A stretch of DNA of 64,000 bases from an uncultured Lachnospiraceae bacterium (lineage in GTDB: Bacteria; Bacillota; Clostridia; Lachnospirales; Lachnospiraceae). The stretch is from NCBI GenBank assembly GCA_944383545.1, contig CALWPY010000008.1, positions 38,178 through 102,177 on the forward strand, read 5' to 3'. The position numbers and the translations under genes are program-made. Below the pieces are notes generated by a model that was not told where the DNA came from, searched no databases, and saw only the letters and a program-made list of their open reading frames with translations. Shown here in pieces: positions 38,124 through 47,615 of this stretch; within the stretch, counting starts at the first letter, position 1; every line of letters starts with the position of its first letter.

Positions 38124-39128
38124 TTATCTGTCCCAGCTCTTTGGTACAAAGAGCTCCTTGAATTTATCTACTGCATAATTATCCGTCATTCCGGCTATGT
38201 AATCGCATACTGCAATACTTTCCGATTCGCCTTCTAAGGTCATATTATAATACTCTGAAGGCAGTTCATTTATATGTCCCTTATAATAATCATAAAGCAT
38301 CTCTATCATGGTAATAGCCTTATTTTCCTCACCCTTAGCCTTTGGATTTGTATAGAGGTACTTAAACATATATTCTCTTAATTTAAGAAGTGCATTCTCA
38401 TATTCTTCAGCCATTTTAATCTCATTCGTTCCCTGTGAGCCGTTTATAACTGCATGAATTATCCTGTCAATTCTGTCTCTTGTACTATGTCCCAGAATAT
38501 CAGTACACTCTTTCGGAAGGTCATCTTCTGACAAAAAACCCGCCCTTATTCCATCATCTATATCATGATTTACATAGGCTATCTTATCTGACATTCTTAC
38601 AATCATTCCTTCAAGAGTGGAAGGCGTACATGAAGTTCTGTGATTAAGGATTCCATCCCTTACTTCCCATGTAAGATTTAATCCAAGCCCATTGTTTTCA
38701 AGTCTTTCTATTACCCTTACACTCTGTTCATTATGCCGAAAAGGCTCTCCCTTTACTTTTGAAAGTGCGCGCTCACCGGCATGTCCAAAAGGCGTATGTC
38801 CCAAATCATGTCCTAATGCTATTGCCTCAGTCAAATCCTCATTTAATCTTAAGGCTCTGGCTATTGTTCTGGATATCTGTGATACTTCCAAAGTATGTGT
38901 AAGCCTTGTCCTGTAATGGTCTCCGCCCGGTGAGAGAAACACTTGTGTTTTATGCTTAAGTCTTCTGAAAGATTTGCTATGTAAGATTCTGTCCCTGTCC
39001 CTCTGATATATAGTCCTCATGTCGCAAGGCTCTTCATATCTTTCTCTTCCCTTAGACGCATCACTAAAAGATGCATTTCCATTCAAAAACAAATGTTCTC
39101 TTTTTTCAGCTTCTTCTCTAATGGTCAT
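38124..39128 (-). CDS. dgt: Deoxyguanosinetriphosphate triphosphohydrolase-like protein
   Basis: 334 residues, the short dGTPase-like class. HD-domain metal ligands are visible in RTRLTHTLEVSQISRTIA, IALGHDLGHTPFGHAGE and MSDKIAYVNHDIDDG. It removes triphosphate from dNTPs, adjusting pools or aiding replication. It sits directly before dnaG. The short-type proteins differ from E. coli Dgt, so strict dGTP specificity should not be assumed. Confidence 0.93.
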   Translation of the reverse strand: MTIREEAEKREHLFLNGNASFSDASKGRERYEEPCDMRTIYQRDRDRILHSKSFRRLKHKTQVFLSPGGDHYRTRLTHTLEVSQISRTIARALRLNEDLTEAIALGHDLGHTPFGHAGERALSKVKGEPFRHNEQSVRVIERLENNGLGLNLTWEVRDGILNHRTSCTPSTLEGMIVRMSDKIAYVNHDIDDGIRAGFLSEDDLPKECTDILGHSTRDRIDRIIHAVINGSQGTNEIKMAEEYENALLKLREYMFKYLYTNPKAKGEENKAITMIEMLYDYYKGHINELPSEYYNMTLEGESESIAVCDYIAGMTDNYAVDKFKELFVPKSWDR

Positions 39129-39156
39129 AATCAGCCCTCATACAATCTAATAAATA

Positions 39157-40251
39157 TTATACGATTCCAACTGTTTCCAGTTCTATTGATATCTGAAGCA
39201 CATCGATTTCATCCCACGTATTGCCTATTAAATCACCGCTCTCATCCACTTCAATGCTTGTCAGCCATGAATTTCTGAGAGTTTCATATTCAGTATCCAG
39301 TTTTTCTGAAGCCATTGCATATATATATGCCGATTTTAAGTCCTCATTATCCGAATCCTTCATTTGATAAAATACATATCCTTTATCAGTTTTAATAATA
39401 TCTGATATTTCACCGTCACCAAGGTTTGTAAGCATTTCATTTAATTCATCGGAAGTACCGCCATCATAGGCAGTGGTTTCAAAAGAAAAATCAGATACCC
39501 CGTATTCCTCAGCTACTTCTTCGGCATCAGCGCCTCCTGAGACCTTAACCTTTGCTTCTTCAGCCTTTGCATAAACTTTATTCATTTCATCTTCAGACAA
39601 TGATATATAATTACCATTTTCATCTATAACAGGCATATTTTCACTGTCCATCTCTATTGTAGGAAATGTAAACATATACATTACCATGAATTTTACATTT
39701 TTATAATGTTCGTTTAATTCATTATTTATCGTCTCACTCATGGAGTTTTTCATGTCATTTTCATATTTACTTGCTATATATTGTTTATAAAAGCACTCCT
39801 CTACTGCCTCCTCGGATATTCCGTATGTCTCCAAGATGCCATCAAATACCTCTATAAAATTTGCGGCTGATTCATTACTTGCCGCGATATCTTCATCTGT
39901 TACCTCAATATCGTCATGTATTGCAACGTCGTAAATAATATAAGTTTCCCTTATTTTTGAAATTGTCTCCTCCCTGCAGACTTCTTCATCCTGGGAAAGA
40001 GTTTCGCTGGTAAGTCCATAAGAATAGAGCTGCTGAAAAAGGTAAACCAATGTCTCGTCCAAATATATGGTATAGCCCCCTACCTTAAGCACTTCTGTCG
40101 CAGCAGCTTCCTCTTCGGTATAAACCACATCAGGAGATACCGCACCTGACTGGACAACCGGATTTTCTTCCTTTCCACAACCTGCAGTGAATGTTAAAAG
40201 AATAAAAAATGCCATGCATATTGCTGTAACATTCCTTATATTTTTCTTCAT
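39157..40251 (-). CDS. Lipoprotein peptidyl-prolyl isomerase-like foldase (PrsA/SurA type)
   Basis: About 364 residues from the ATG at 40251, which follows GGAGGT. Lipoprotein signal with lipobox FTAGC, then a SurA/PrsA N-terminal-like helical region (residues 60-190) and a parvulin-like stretch near the C-terminus (YGVSDFSFETTAYDGGTSDE, LGDGEISDIIKTDKGYVFYQ). Such proteins help secreted proteins fold outside the membrane. The isomerase domain is degenerate, so catalysis is uncertain. It leads into dgt-dnaG-rpoD on the same strand. Confidence 0.82.
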   Translation of the reverse strand: MKKNIRNVTAICMAFFILLTFTAGCGKEENPVVQSGAVSPDVVYTEEEAAATEVLKVGGYTIYLDETLVYLFQQLYSYGLTSETLSQDEEVCREETISKIRETYIIYDVAIHDDIEVTDEDIAASNESAANFIEVFDGILETYGISEEAVEECFYKQYIASKYENDMKNSMSETINNELNEHYKNVKFMVMYMFTFPTIEMDSENMPVIDENGNYISLSEDEMNKVYAKAEEAKVKVSGGADAEEVAEEYGVSDFSFETTAYDGGTSDELNEMLTNLGDGEISDIIKTDKGYVFYQMKDSDNEDLKSAYIYAMASEKLDTEYETLRNSWLTSIEVDESGDLIGNTWDEIDVLQISIELETVGIV

Positions 40252-40283
40252 CGTAACCTCCAACTTATCTACTATATAACAGC

Positions 40284-40320
40284 AAAAAAAGCCCGTACAA
40301 TAATATTATTCTACGAACTT
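40284..40320 (-). terminator. Terminator of the sugar ABC transporter operon
   Basis: Arms 40290-40304 and 40305-40319 pair at 14 of 15 positions (with two G-U) and are followed on the minus strand by seven T. It lies 50 bp after the DUF624 gene. Confidence 0.8.
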
Positions 40321-40369
40321 TTTCATTTTCCTCTATTTTATTTTAATAAATTATAAAAAATCTGCTATT

Positions 40370-41143
40370 TTACTCTATATCTTTATCTGAATCATTTTCA
40401 GAATTATTTTCATCTTCATTATCTGATTCGTCATCAGATTCTTCATCGGATTCATCATCTTCTTCCTGCTCAGCTTCCTCCTCAGCCTTTTTTGCCTTAT
40501 CCATTCTCTCTTCATTCTTTCTGAATACCTTTCTCACGGTATAGCTTGTACCGTATCCGATGGCACCAAAAATCAAAAGAAGCCAGAGATACCAGATTTG
40601 GACAAATATGTTTGGATATAAAATACAAATTGCAGCCGGCGCAAACCATGCAACAAGAATTTTTATACAAGAGCCGAAATAAGTGATAGATAATACCAGT
40701 GCATTTCTGAAAGTAACGCTTAGTTTATTTTTATATCTTGAAATCAGCGGAAATAAAAACGGAAGTATAAGTAAAAGGATTATGACCTCTATCATAAGCA
40801 CAAAAGTATAGAATGTAGAAATCATCCCCGGTACTTTTAATACAACCAAGTATTCAAAATACATTATAACGAGAGCCAGTAAAATCCATAAAAAGGCAAT
40901 AGTTGACTGTTTAAAACTTCTCTTAAACTCATGAATAAATCCCGCCAGAACGGTTTCTTCTTCATCTTCCTGAAGTCTTATACACATGGCGTAAAGAGCA
41001 GAAAGCGAGGCACCTATTGTAAATACCGGTATACACCCCACCACAAAACAAATATTAAGAGCAAACATAGTACCAAAGGCATCTAATGCTCTTTTTAACC
41101 AAGGTGTTTTATTTTTATCATTGTAGTTTGACCCGTCACTCAT
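40370..41143 (-). CDS. DUF624 (YesL-like) membrane protein
   Basis: 257 residues with about five membrane helices (FALNICFVVGCIPVFTIGAS; AFLWILLALVIMYFEYLVVL; YLWLLLIFGAIGYGTSYTV) and the DUF624 opening pattern with ALYAMCIRLQEDEE. The C-terminal 55 residues are almost entirely Lys/Glu/Asp/Ser. DUF624 proteins commonly accompany sugar ABC importers of Gram-positive bacteria, as here. Function unknown. Confidence 0.85.
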   Translation of the reverse strand: MSDGSNYNDKNKTPWLKRALDAFGTMFALNICFVVGCIPVFTIGASLSALYAMCIRLQEDEEETVLAGFIHEFKRSFKQSTIAFLWILLALVIMYFEYLVVLKVPGMISTFYTFVLMIEVIILLLILPFLFPLISRYKNKLSVTFRNALVLSITYFGSCIKILVAWFAPAAICILYPNIFVQIWYLWLLLIFGAIGYGTSYTVRKVFRKNEERMDKAKKAEEEAEQEEDDESDEESDDESDNEDENNSENDSDKDIE

Positions 41144-41175
41144 TAAATGATTCCCCTTAACATAAATATAATGCG

Positions 41176-41208
41176 GGTATCAGGTAATTACATACAATTA
41201 CCGATACC
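41176..41208. other. Intercistronic hairpin before the DUF624 gene
   Basis: GGTATC-A-GGTAATT pairs with AATTACC-GATACC around a six-base loop between the second permease and DUF624 genes. No T run follows, so it may act as an RNA-stability element rather than a terminator. Confidence 0.6.
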
Positions 41209-41236
41209 TACATTACATTTAACATTCTAATAATAT

Positions 41237-42106
41237 TTACTCCTTTACACCACCAAGCGCAACACCCGCGATAATATACTTAGAAAGGAAGAAATACATA
41301 ACGAGAATAGGAATAACCGTAACGAAAAGTCCACAGTAAATCTGTCCCCAGTCTCTCTCTTTATCATTAGCCTTTAACGCCTGAACGAACATAGGCATTG
41401 TCTGTTTCTTTCTTTCTGTAGCAAGTATAATTGAAGGTGTATACAGGTTGTTCCATGATGCAACGAATGCAAAAATAGCCTGTGTTGCCATAGCCGGTTT
41501 AAGCAATGGAAGCACAATATGATTGAAAGTATATAACTCTCTTGAGCCATCTATTCTTGCAGCTTCAACGATTTCTGTTGAAAGACCTGTTTCCATATAC
41601 TGCTTCATAAAGTAAACTGTTGTAGGTGCAGCAATTGCAGGAATAATCATAGCTAAATATGAGCCATATAAGTGTGTAATATTACATACTTTGATGAAAC
41701 CAACCATAGATATCTGCTGTGGAATCATCATGATAGCATAGATAAATCCCCATGCGAACTTCTTAAGCTTAAATTCGTAAACAGTTACTGCATAAGCTGT
41801 AAGAGAGCCAAAGTAAACCTGACAAATTGTTGCAGGTACTGTGATAATAAGTGAGTTTACCATAGCCTGAAGCACGTTAACCCCACTTGTTTTTGCACTA
41901 CCTTCCAACAGATTCTTAAAGTTTGTAATAAACTCTCCACCAGGTATAATCTTAATACCGGTCAAAATTTCGCTTGACTTAAGTGTCGAGTTAATTATCA
42001 ATATATAAAACGGAAGTATTGATAGGAAACATAAGAAGATACATACAACGTATCTGACAATTTTGTTTACTGATACTTTTGATTGTGTACTCTCCACTCT
42101 GTTCAC
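41237..42106 (-). CDS. Sugar ABC transporter permease (MalG/MsmG-like)
   Basis: 289 residues, six membrane helices, and the EAA loop EAARIDGSRELYTFNHIVLP that docks the ATPase. Ends with GVALGGVKE, as usual for this family. Second permease of a CUT1 importer; overlaps the first permease by 4 bp. No ATPase gene is in the operon, so a shared MsmK-type ATPase coded elsewhere is expected. Confidence 0.94.
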   Translation of the reverse strand: MNRVESTQSKVSVNKIVRYVVCIFLCFLSILPFYILIINSTLKSSEILTGIKIIPGGEFITNFKNLLEGSAKTSGVNVLQAMVNSLIITVPATICQVYFGSLTAYAVTVYEFKLKKFAWGFIYAIMMIPQQISMVGFIKVCNITHLYGSYLAMIIPAIAAPTTVYFMKQYMETGLSTEIVEAARIDGSRELYTFNHIVLPLLKPAMATQAIFAFVASWNNLYTPSIILATERKKQTMPMFVQALKANDKERDWGQIYCGLFVTVIPILVMYFFLSKYIIAGVALGGVKE

Positions 42107-43041
42107 CTACCTTTCTTAGTTTTCTCAGCTGTTAATCTGTAGAAGAGCAAGCTTATGATAAGTGTAAATATAAACAGCATTACTGAATAAGCAGCCGCCT
42201 TACCATAATCCTGTGTTGCCCCTGCATCCACATATTTCTTAATAAGCATTACAACAGTTGTTGTTGAATTAATGGAATTGCCACCCTGTACTACGATAGG
42301 GCCACCATCATTAAACAACTGCGGAATATCATACATCTGTAATCCACCGATAGCTGATGTTACAAGTGTGTACTGTAAAATCGGTTTTAACAGCGGAAGT
42401 GTAATCTTAAAGAACTGCTGTCTTGAAGAAGCGCCATCTACACTTGCTGCTTCATACAATGATGGATTAATACCAAGGATACCTGCACAAAGAACTATCA
42501 TTGTATTACCATACCACATCCAGAACTGAATAAATGCGATGATAAAGAATGATGTCCATCCACTGTTCAGGACACCGCCCTGTCCGACAAGGCCCCAGTC
42601 TCTGAGTAATGTTGTTATTGGTCCCTGAACCTCAAACATACTGTAGAAAAGAACAGCAATTGTAGCTGCGGTAATGATGTTTGGCATATACATAATTACC
42701 TTAAATGCTCCACTGCCCTTGAGCTTTATCTTGATATCCGTAAACCATGCAGCAAGAAGAAGTGACAAAAGAATCTGCGGAATAAAGTTAAGAATCCACA
42801 TGAAAATAGTCACAAATAACGCATTCCAAAATTCACTGCCACCACTTGTGAATATATACTCCGTAAAGTTTTGAAAGCCAAAACTTTCTGTTACATATCT
42901 GCCGTTCTTAGCAGAATAAATCAGCGAATTATAAAAAGTGTAAAGCAGAGGATACAGCTGAAAAATCAAGAAAACAAGGAAAAACGGAACTAAAAACATA
43001 AGTCCATATTTTCCGTATTCAACTGTTTTTTTCTTTTTCAT
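42103..43041 (-). CDS. Sugar ABC transporter permease (MalF/MsmF-like)
   Basis: About 312 residues from the ATG at 43041, preceded by GGGGGTG; an upstream in-frame ATG gives an unlikely N-terminus. Six helices (MFLVPFFLVFLIFQLYPLLY at the start) and the EAA loop EAASVDGASSRQQFFKITLP. Pairs with the MalG-like permease. Separated from the binding-protein gene by a hairpin that probably lowers its expression relative to that gene. Confidence 0.93.
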   Translation of the reverse strand: MKKKKTVEYGKYGLMFLVPFFLVFLIFQLYPLLYTFYNSLIYSAKNGRYVTESFGFQNFTEYIFTSGGSEFWNALFVTIFMWILNFIPQILLSLLLAAWFTDIKIKLKGSGAFKVIMYMPNIITAATIAVLFYSMFEVQGPITTLLRDWGLVGQGGVLNSGWTSFFIIAFIQFWMWYGNTMIVLCAGILGINPSLYEAASVDGASSRQQFFKITLPLLKPILQYTLVTSAIGGLQMYDIPQLFNDGGPIVVQGGNSINSTTTVVMLIKKYVDAGATQDYGKAAAYSVMLFIFTLIISLLFYRLTAEKTKKGR

Positions 43042-43076
43042 TAAATGAACACCCCCATAAAGACGTTTATAGTATA

Positions 43077-43108
43077 CACGCACCAGCAACTTTCATTACT
43101 GATGCGTG
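43077..43108 (-). other. Hairpin between binding-protein and permease genes
   Basis: Thirteen-base arms (43077-43089 and 43096-43108) pair fully, with two G-U, around a six-base loop. No T run. In binding-protein operons such hairpins protect the upstream mRNA or reduce read-through, giving excess binding protein. Confidence 0.7.
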
Positions 43109-43138
43109 CAAATCTGTTACTTTATCAGTTTTATGGGA

Positions 43139-44569
43139 TTATTCAGCTACTGAAATACCTAATTCTGCAGCTGTCTGATCCTCAATGTACTGTATAGCCT
43201 CTTCAACTGTTGCATATGTGCCTTCATTGTAAGCCTTTGATGCATTGTCAATGTATGTCTTGATTGTAGCATCCTGATATGTTACGTTGCTGAGGTTAAT
43301 TCCCTCTGCTGCAGCAGCCCAAACTTCGATTGGGTTCTGTCCGCCAAGGAATGCAGCAGCAGCGTTATCAGCAGCGAGCTCGCCATTGATAAGTCTCTCA
43401 TTTGCAGCCTTGTTGTTTACACAGTCACCAGTCTGGTTTGTGATAGCAACACCGATGTCAGGGTCACATGTAAGCTCATAAAGAAGGAATGCAGCAAGCT
43501 CTGGATTGTTTGTATCCTTACCTACGCATACATATGTACCACCCCAGTGATAAGATGTAGGACCAACAACTGCTCCCCAGTTACCATCTGTAGCACCGTT
43601 ACCCTGCATTGAGCCAATGAACCAAGGACATCCAAAGTAGCAGAATACCTTTCCATCATCTGTCATATCAGCTGCCCAAGTTGAATCCCAAAGTGCAGTA
43701 TTGTTTGAATACTCACCATCATAGATTCTCTTAGCAATTTCAAGATAATCTGTTACAGCGCTATCAAGTGTAAGAGTTTCGCTTGTACCGTCATCTGTTA
43801 CCCAAGGCTGTGTCTGAGTATCCCAGATAGCGTACTTAACATCTGAAGGACCAGAAACAATCTTGTATCCAGCTGCCTTTAATGTCTCAGCTGTCTCGAA
43901 GAAAGTATCCCAGTCAGCAAGTAATGCCTGGATTTCATCTGGATCATCTGTTCCGAATACTTCCTGAGCAATGTCTCTACGATAGAATACTGAACCAGGA
44001 GTAGCCTGCCATGTTACGCACTTAAGCTGGTCATTGTATGTACCATACTGAAGAGCGAAATCATAAGAATTTACAAGCATTTCATCTGTGAATCCTAAGT
44101 CATAAAGGTTAGCTGTCTTAGTGTCATCCTCTGAGAAATACTTAGCAACATCGTTATCTGCAGGTATGAATGTAGGATACTGATCTCCATTTTCAAGAGC
44201 ATTGTCGATAGCTGTTCTGTACTCAGGCTCTGTACCACCAACACCGAGTGTTACGAACTCAACATAATCCTTATACTCTGGATAAGCATCAAGAACAACA
44301 TTTAACTTCTTCTGGAAATCTTCATCCCATGAATAAGCGTAAATTACCTGATCCTCGCCCCAGCCTTCTGTGCTTGGTGCCTCAATTTTTGCAACTTCTG
44401 CATCACCAGTAGAAGCGTCATCTTCTGTTGCAGGTGCTTCACTTGATGCATCCTCTGATGATGGTGCCTCTGTTGTTGGCGCTTCTGTTGACTCGTCTCC
44501 ACAAGCTACAAGTGATAATCCCATAGCAAGTGCTAATGAAAGAGCCAATGCTTTTTTGATTTTTCTCAC
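43139..44569 (-). CDS. Extracellular sugar-binding lipoprotein of ABC importer
   Basis: 476 residues from a GTG at 44569 with GGAGGG seven bases upstream. Lipoprotein signal (LALAMGLSLVACGDES), a Ser/Thr/Glu/Ala-rich linker, then a periplasmic-binding-protein fold of the family-1 sugar class (KCVTWQATPGSVFYRRDIAQ, VFCYFGCPWFIG, GGTYVCVGKDTNNPELAAFL). It captures a carbohydrate for the two permeases. The ligand cannot be told; cytoplasmic amylase and PFK nearby do not prove maltodextrin use. Confidence 0.94.
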   Translation of the reverse strand: MRKIKKALALSLALAMGLSLVACGDESTEAPTTEAPSSEDASSEAPATEDDASTGDAEVAKIEAPSTEGWGEDQVIYAYSWDEDFQKKLNVVLDAYPEYKDYVEFVTLGVGGTEPEYRTAIDNALENGDQYPTFIPADNDVAKYFSEDDTKTANLYDLGFTDEMLVNSYDFALQYGTYNDQLKCVTWQATPGSVFYRRDIAQEVFGTDDPDEIQALLADWDTFFETAETLKAAGYKIVSGPSDVKYAIWDTQTQPWVTDDGTSETLTLDSAVTDYLEIAKRIYDGEYSNNTALWDSTWAADMTDDGKVFCYFGCPWFIGSMQGNGATDGNWGAVVGPTSYHWGGTYVCVGKDTNNPELAAFLLYELTCDPDIGVAITNQTGDCVNNKAANERLINGELAADNAAAAFLGGQNPIEVWAAAAEGINLSNVTYQDATIKTYIDNASKAYNEGTYATVEEAIQYIEDQTAAELGISVAE

Positions 44570-44752
44570 AAAAAAACCCTCCTTTTAAAATATGTGTGCT
44601 ATTCCTTTCGTAAATATGTCTGCAATTTTTATATTGCAACGATATTTTCCGGAATGCCTGGCCACTTCATATTTACTCATACAAAACATAAAGATTAAAC
44701 AATATGGATTGTATCAGCATTTGTGGCATCATTGGTATTATTGACAAATTTC

Positions 44753-44799
44753 CTTGCCAACATATGCTCATTATAGGACATATTAGCCAACTTGGCAAG
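44753..44799 (-). promoter_or_regulatory. Promoter and operator-like repeats of the sugar transporter operon
   Basis: On the minus strand TTGCCA (44798-44793), 17-base spacer, TATAAT (44775-44770). The -35 lies in the perfect palindrome GCCAA-C-TTGGC (44786-44796), and an inverted copy of its edge, CTTGCCAA (44753-44760), is found near +10 against TTGGCAAG (44792-44799). Two sites bracketing the promoter suggest control by a dimeric sugar-responsive repressor. Confidence 0.6.
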
Positions 44800-45026
44800 T
44801 CTTTTTTTGCACTTTTTTATTTAAGTTGCATATTTTTACTTATTTTTTTATTAATTTAAGGGAAAAAATATATAATACTATTTTTTAGAAATTTTTAAAT
44901 AACAGGCCTTTTGAGAGGTATATATACATCATATAGTAGATATAAAGCTTTTCTCTATCCATATATACGGTCAGTCCTCATAATAATCTATTTCACCATA
45001 CTCCAAAACCATGATAATAACCTGAT
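44800..45026. other. AT-rich intergenic stretch, nothing recognised
   Basis: Between the sugar-transporter promoter and the ABC-F terminator lies AT-rich DNA with no convincing gene, RNA or repeat. An 89-codon plus-strand frame starting at 44911 is not supported: it crosses the terminator and overlaps the ABC-F gene end. Confidence 0.5.
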
Positions 45027-45055
45027 AAAAAGGAGCATTAAAAATGCTCCTTTTT
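45027..45055. terminator. Terminator after the ABC-F gene
   Basis: Perfect arms AAAAAGGAGCAT / ATGCTCCTTTTT around TAAAA, followed by T run on the minus strand, 34 bp after the ABC-F stop. Confidence 0.85.
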
Positions 45056-45088
45056 ATCACAGATATCATTATAATTATATTTCAAATT

Positions 45089-46714
45089 TTAATCGTCTCT
45101 GTCCATATTCATTATCTGGCGTTTTCTTGCAAGCTCGTCATTTGCAAGATATTCGTCATATGTGGTCTGCTTATCTATAAGTCCCGTATTTGTAATTTCC
45201 ATAATACGGTTTGCAACAGTCTGCAGAAACTGATGGTCCTGAGATGAAAACAGCACAACTCCCGGAAATTTAATCAAAGCATTATTTAATGCGGTAATGG
45301 ATTCCATGTCCAGATGGTTTGTAGGCTCATCAAGTATAAGTACATTTGAGCCCATTATCATAAGCTTTGATAAAAGGCATCTGACCTTTTCTCCTCCAGA
45401 AAGCACCTTGACCTTTTTAACGCCGTCATCTCCGGCAAATAACATTCTTCCAAGGAAACCTCTGACATAAGTTGCGTCCTTTTCATCTGAGTACTGGGTA
45501 AGCCAGTCAACTATTATATAATCATTGTCAAATTCCCTTGTATTATCCTTAGGGAAATATCCCTGAGAAGTTGTAACGCCCCACTTATAAGTACCACAAT
45601 CAGGCTCTTCCTCACCGGCAAGTATTTTAAATAATGTAGTAGTTGCAATGGTATTAGGTCCCACAAATGCAATCTTGTCATCATGTCCTACCGTAAATGA
45701 AATATTATCAAGTACCTTTACCCCGTCAACTGTTTTTGACAGATTTGACACTGTAAGCACTTCATTTCCGATTTCTCTCTTAGGTCTGAAATCAATATAC
45801 GGATATTTTCTGCTTGACGGCTTAATCTCATCGAGTTCAATCTTTTCCAACGCCTTTTTACGCGATGTAGCCTGTTTGGATTTAGAAGCGTTGGCGGAGA
45901 ATCTCTGAATAAATTCCTTTAATTCCTTTATCTTCTCCTCTTTCTTTTTGTTTGCCTCTTTCATCTGTCTTATCATAAGCTGGCTGGACTCATACCAGAA
46001 ATCATAATTTCCTGCGTATATCTGAATTTTTGCATAATCAAGGTCTGCTATATGAGTACATACCTTATTAAGGAAATATCTGTCATGGCTTACCACAATT
46101 ACGGTATTTTCAAAGTTAATAAGAAACTCTTCGAGCCATGCAATCGCATCTAAATCAAGGTGGTTTGTAGGCTCATCAAGAAGCAGTACATCAGGATTTC
46201 CGAAAAGTGCCTGCGCAAGCAGAACTTTCACCTTTTCATTTCCGTCAAGCTCACTCATCATTTTATAATGAAGGTCAGTCTCAATACCAAGTCCGTTTAA
46301 GAGTGTCGCCGCATCAGACTCTGCATTCCACCCGTCCATAGAGGCAAATTCCCCCTCAAGCTCTGATGCCCTTATACCGTCTTCATCCGTGAAATCTTCC
46401 TTGGCATAGATTTCATCCTTTTCTTTCATTATTTCATAAAGTCTTTTATTTCCCATTATTACGGTATCAAGTACCATATACGAATCATATTTAAAGTGGT
46501 CCTGCTGAAGCACAGATAATCTTTCGCCCGGGTCCATTGTCACGTCACCGCTTGTAGGCTCCAGTTCTCCTGACAATATTTTAAGGAATGTAGACTTTCC
46601 GGCACCGTTTGCGCCTATAAGTCCATAGCAGTTTCCCGGTGTAAATTTAATATTTACCTCCTCAAAAAGAGCTTTTTTCCCAAATCTTAAAGATACATTA
46701 TTTGCGCTTATCAT
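45089..46714 (-). CDS. ABC-F family ATPase with degenerate second Walker A
   Basis: 541 residues with two ATPase domains joined by a charged linker and no membrane helices, the ABC-F plan (ribosome-acting proteins such as YkpA/YbiT, Uup or EttA types). Domain 1 has Walker A GANGAGKSTFLKIL and signature/Walker B LLLDEPTNHLDLDAIAWLEE. Domain 2 has signature LSGGEKVRCLL and NVLILDEPTNHLDMESI, but its Walker A is GPNTIATTT (Gly352-Thr360), with Thr358 in place of the catalytic Lys. Probably a translation factor; antibiotic resistance is not indicated. Confidence 0.93.
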   Translation of the reverse strand: MISANNVSLRFGKKALFEEVNIKFTPGNCYGLIGANGAGKSTFLKILSGELEPTSGDVTMDPGERLSVLQQDHFKYDSYMVLDTVIMGNKRLYEIMKEKDEIYAKEDFTDEDGIRASELEGEFASMDGWNAESDAATLLNGLGIETDLHYKMMSELDGNEKVKVLLAQALFGNPDVLLLDEPTNHLDLDAIAWLEEFLINFENTVIVVSHDRYFLNKVCTHIADLDYAKIQIYAGNYDFWYESSQLMIRQMKEANKKKEEKIKELKEFIQRFSANASKSKQATSRKKALEKIELDEIKPSSRKYPYIDFRPKREIGNEVLTVSNLSKTVDGVKVLDNISFTVGHDDKIAFVGPNTIATTTLFKILAGEEEPDCGTYKWGVTTSQGYFPKDNTREFDNDYIIVDWLTQYSDEKDATYVRGFLGRMLFAGDDGVKKVKVLSGGEKVRCLLSKLMIMGSNVLILDEPTNHLDMESITALNNALIKFPGVVLFSSQDHQFLQTVANRIMEITNTGLIDKQTTYDEYLANDELARKRQIMNMDRDD

Positions 46715-46734
46715 GTTCTATTCCTTTCTCAAAT

Positions 46735-47394
46735 TCAAGTTTTATTTTTATCAGCTTCATTCTTTTTTGTTTTAACTTCTTCCTGTTTTTTCTTATCTTT
46801 TTCTTCTGTCCCTGCCAGTTCATCTATCAGCTTTTCTATAAGTCTCTTCTTACTGTATATATCATAGCTGAGAAGATATATAAATGCCATCTTATTAAGA
46901 TATTCATCCTCATCCTTAGGAAATTTTTTATCAGTTATTCCAACCGCCTTAATAATGCTTGATTCTATATTAAAGTACTCGCTTTTTTCAAGCTCAAAAA
47001 TTGAACTATATATATCATAAAGAGTCCTTTTTTCCTTCGACTTACCATCATTGTCAAAAAATCTTTCAATCATTGGATTTAAGAGTGTCTGAATATCACT
47101 TATGGAAATGACATTTTTAAGATAATATATATATATAAGAATAATTATATGTTCCTTTGAATAACGCTTTTTCTCCGGTGGAGGAAGCAGCCTGTTCTTC
47201 GTATAATTATTTATCATTGTTTTTGTAAGTGTTTTGTCTTCGTCATTTCTCTTATTATTCTGAAGATGTTTGTCCATGAAAGTAGTTACCTGGTCCATAT
47301 AAAGCTCAATATCAGGAATATCTTCGGGAACAATATAGTCCAGCCTTATCCACTCTCTAATCTGTTTTTTTATTTCCAATAAATGTTCATCCAT
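46735..47394 (-). CDS. DUF1836 domain protein
   Basis: About 219 residues from an ATG at 47394 with AAGGTG nine bases upstream; two earlier in-frame ATGs fit the ribosome site less well. The core TLTKTMINNYTKNRLLPPPE and YSKEHIIILIYIYYLKNVIS is the DUF1836 pattern, resembling MerR-like DNA-binding folds. A Lys/Glu-rich C-terminal tail follows. Function unknown. It lies 20 bp before the ABC-F gene. Confidence 0.82.
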   Translation of the reverse strand: MDEHLLEIKKQIREWIRLDYIVPEDIPDIELYMDQVTTFMDKHLQNNKRNDEDKTLTKTMINNYTKNRLLPPPEKKRYSKEHIIILIYIYYLKNVISISDIQTLLNPMIERFFDNDGKSKEKRTLYDIYSSIFELEKSEYFNIESSIIKAVGITDKKFPKDEDEYLNKMAFIYLLSYDIYSKKRLIEKLIDELAGTEEKDKKKQEEVKTKKNEADKNKT

Positions 47395-47615
47395 TTTTTT
47401 CATCACCTTCATTACATGATGCAGCCGTAAAAATGAAGCAATCTGACCACATCATATTTTGTTAAATATATACAAATTATAGCTTCACGCTCTTCATTAT
47501 ATAGTAAAGAAAACCATATGTAAAGGTTTTTTACATTTTAATTATTTCTGAATAATTATATATGATTCTACACATAACTATGAGTAGAATTAAGAAATTC
47601 AGGAGGTAATTACTC

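Noticed and set aside
44911-45180. 89-codon plus-strand frame in the gap before the ABC-F gene
   Set aside because: It runs through the terminator hairpin and the antisense of the ABC-F 3' end; no convincing conserved composition.
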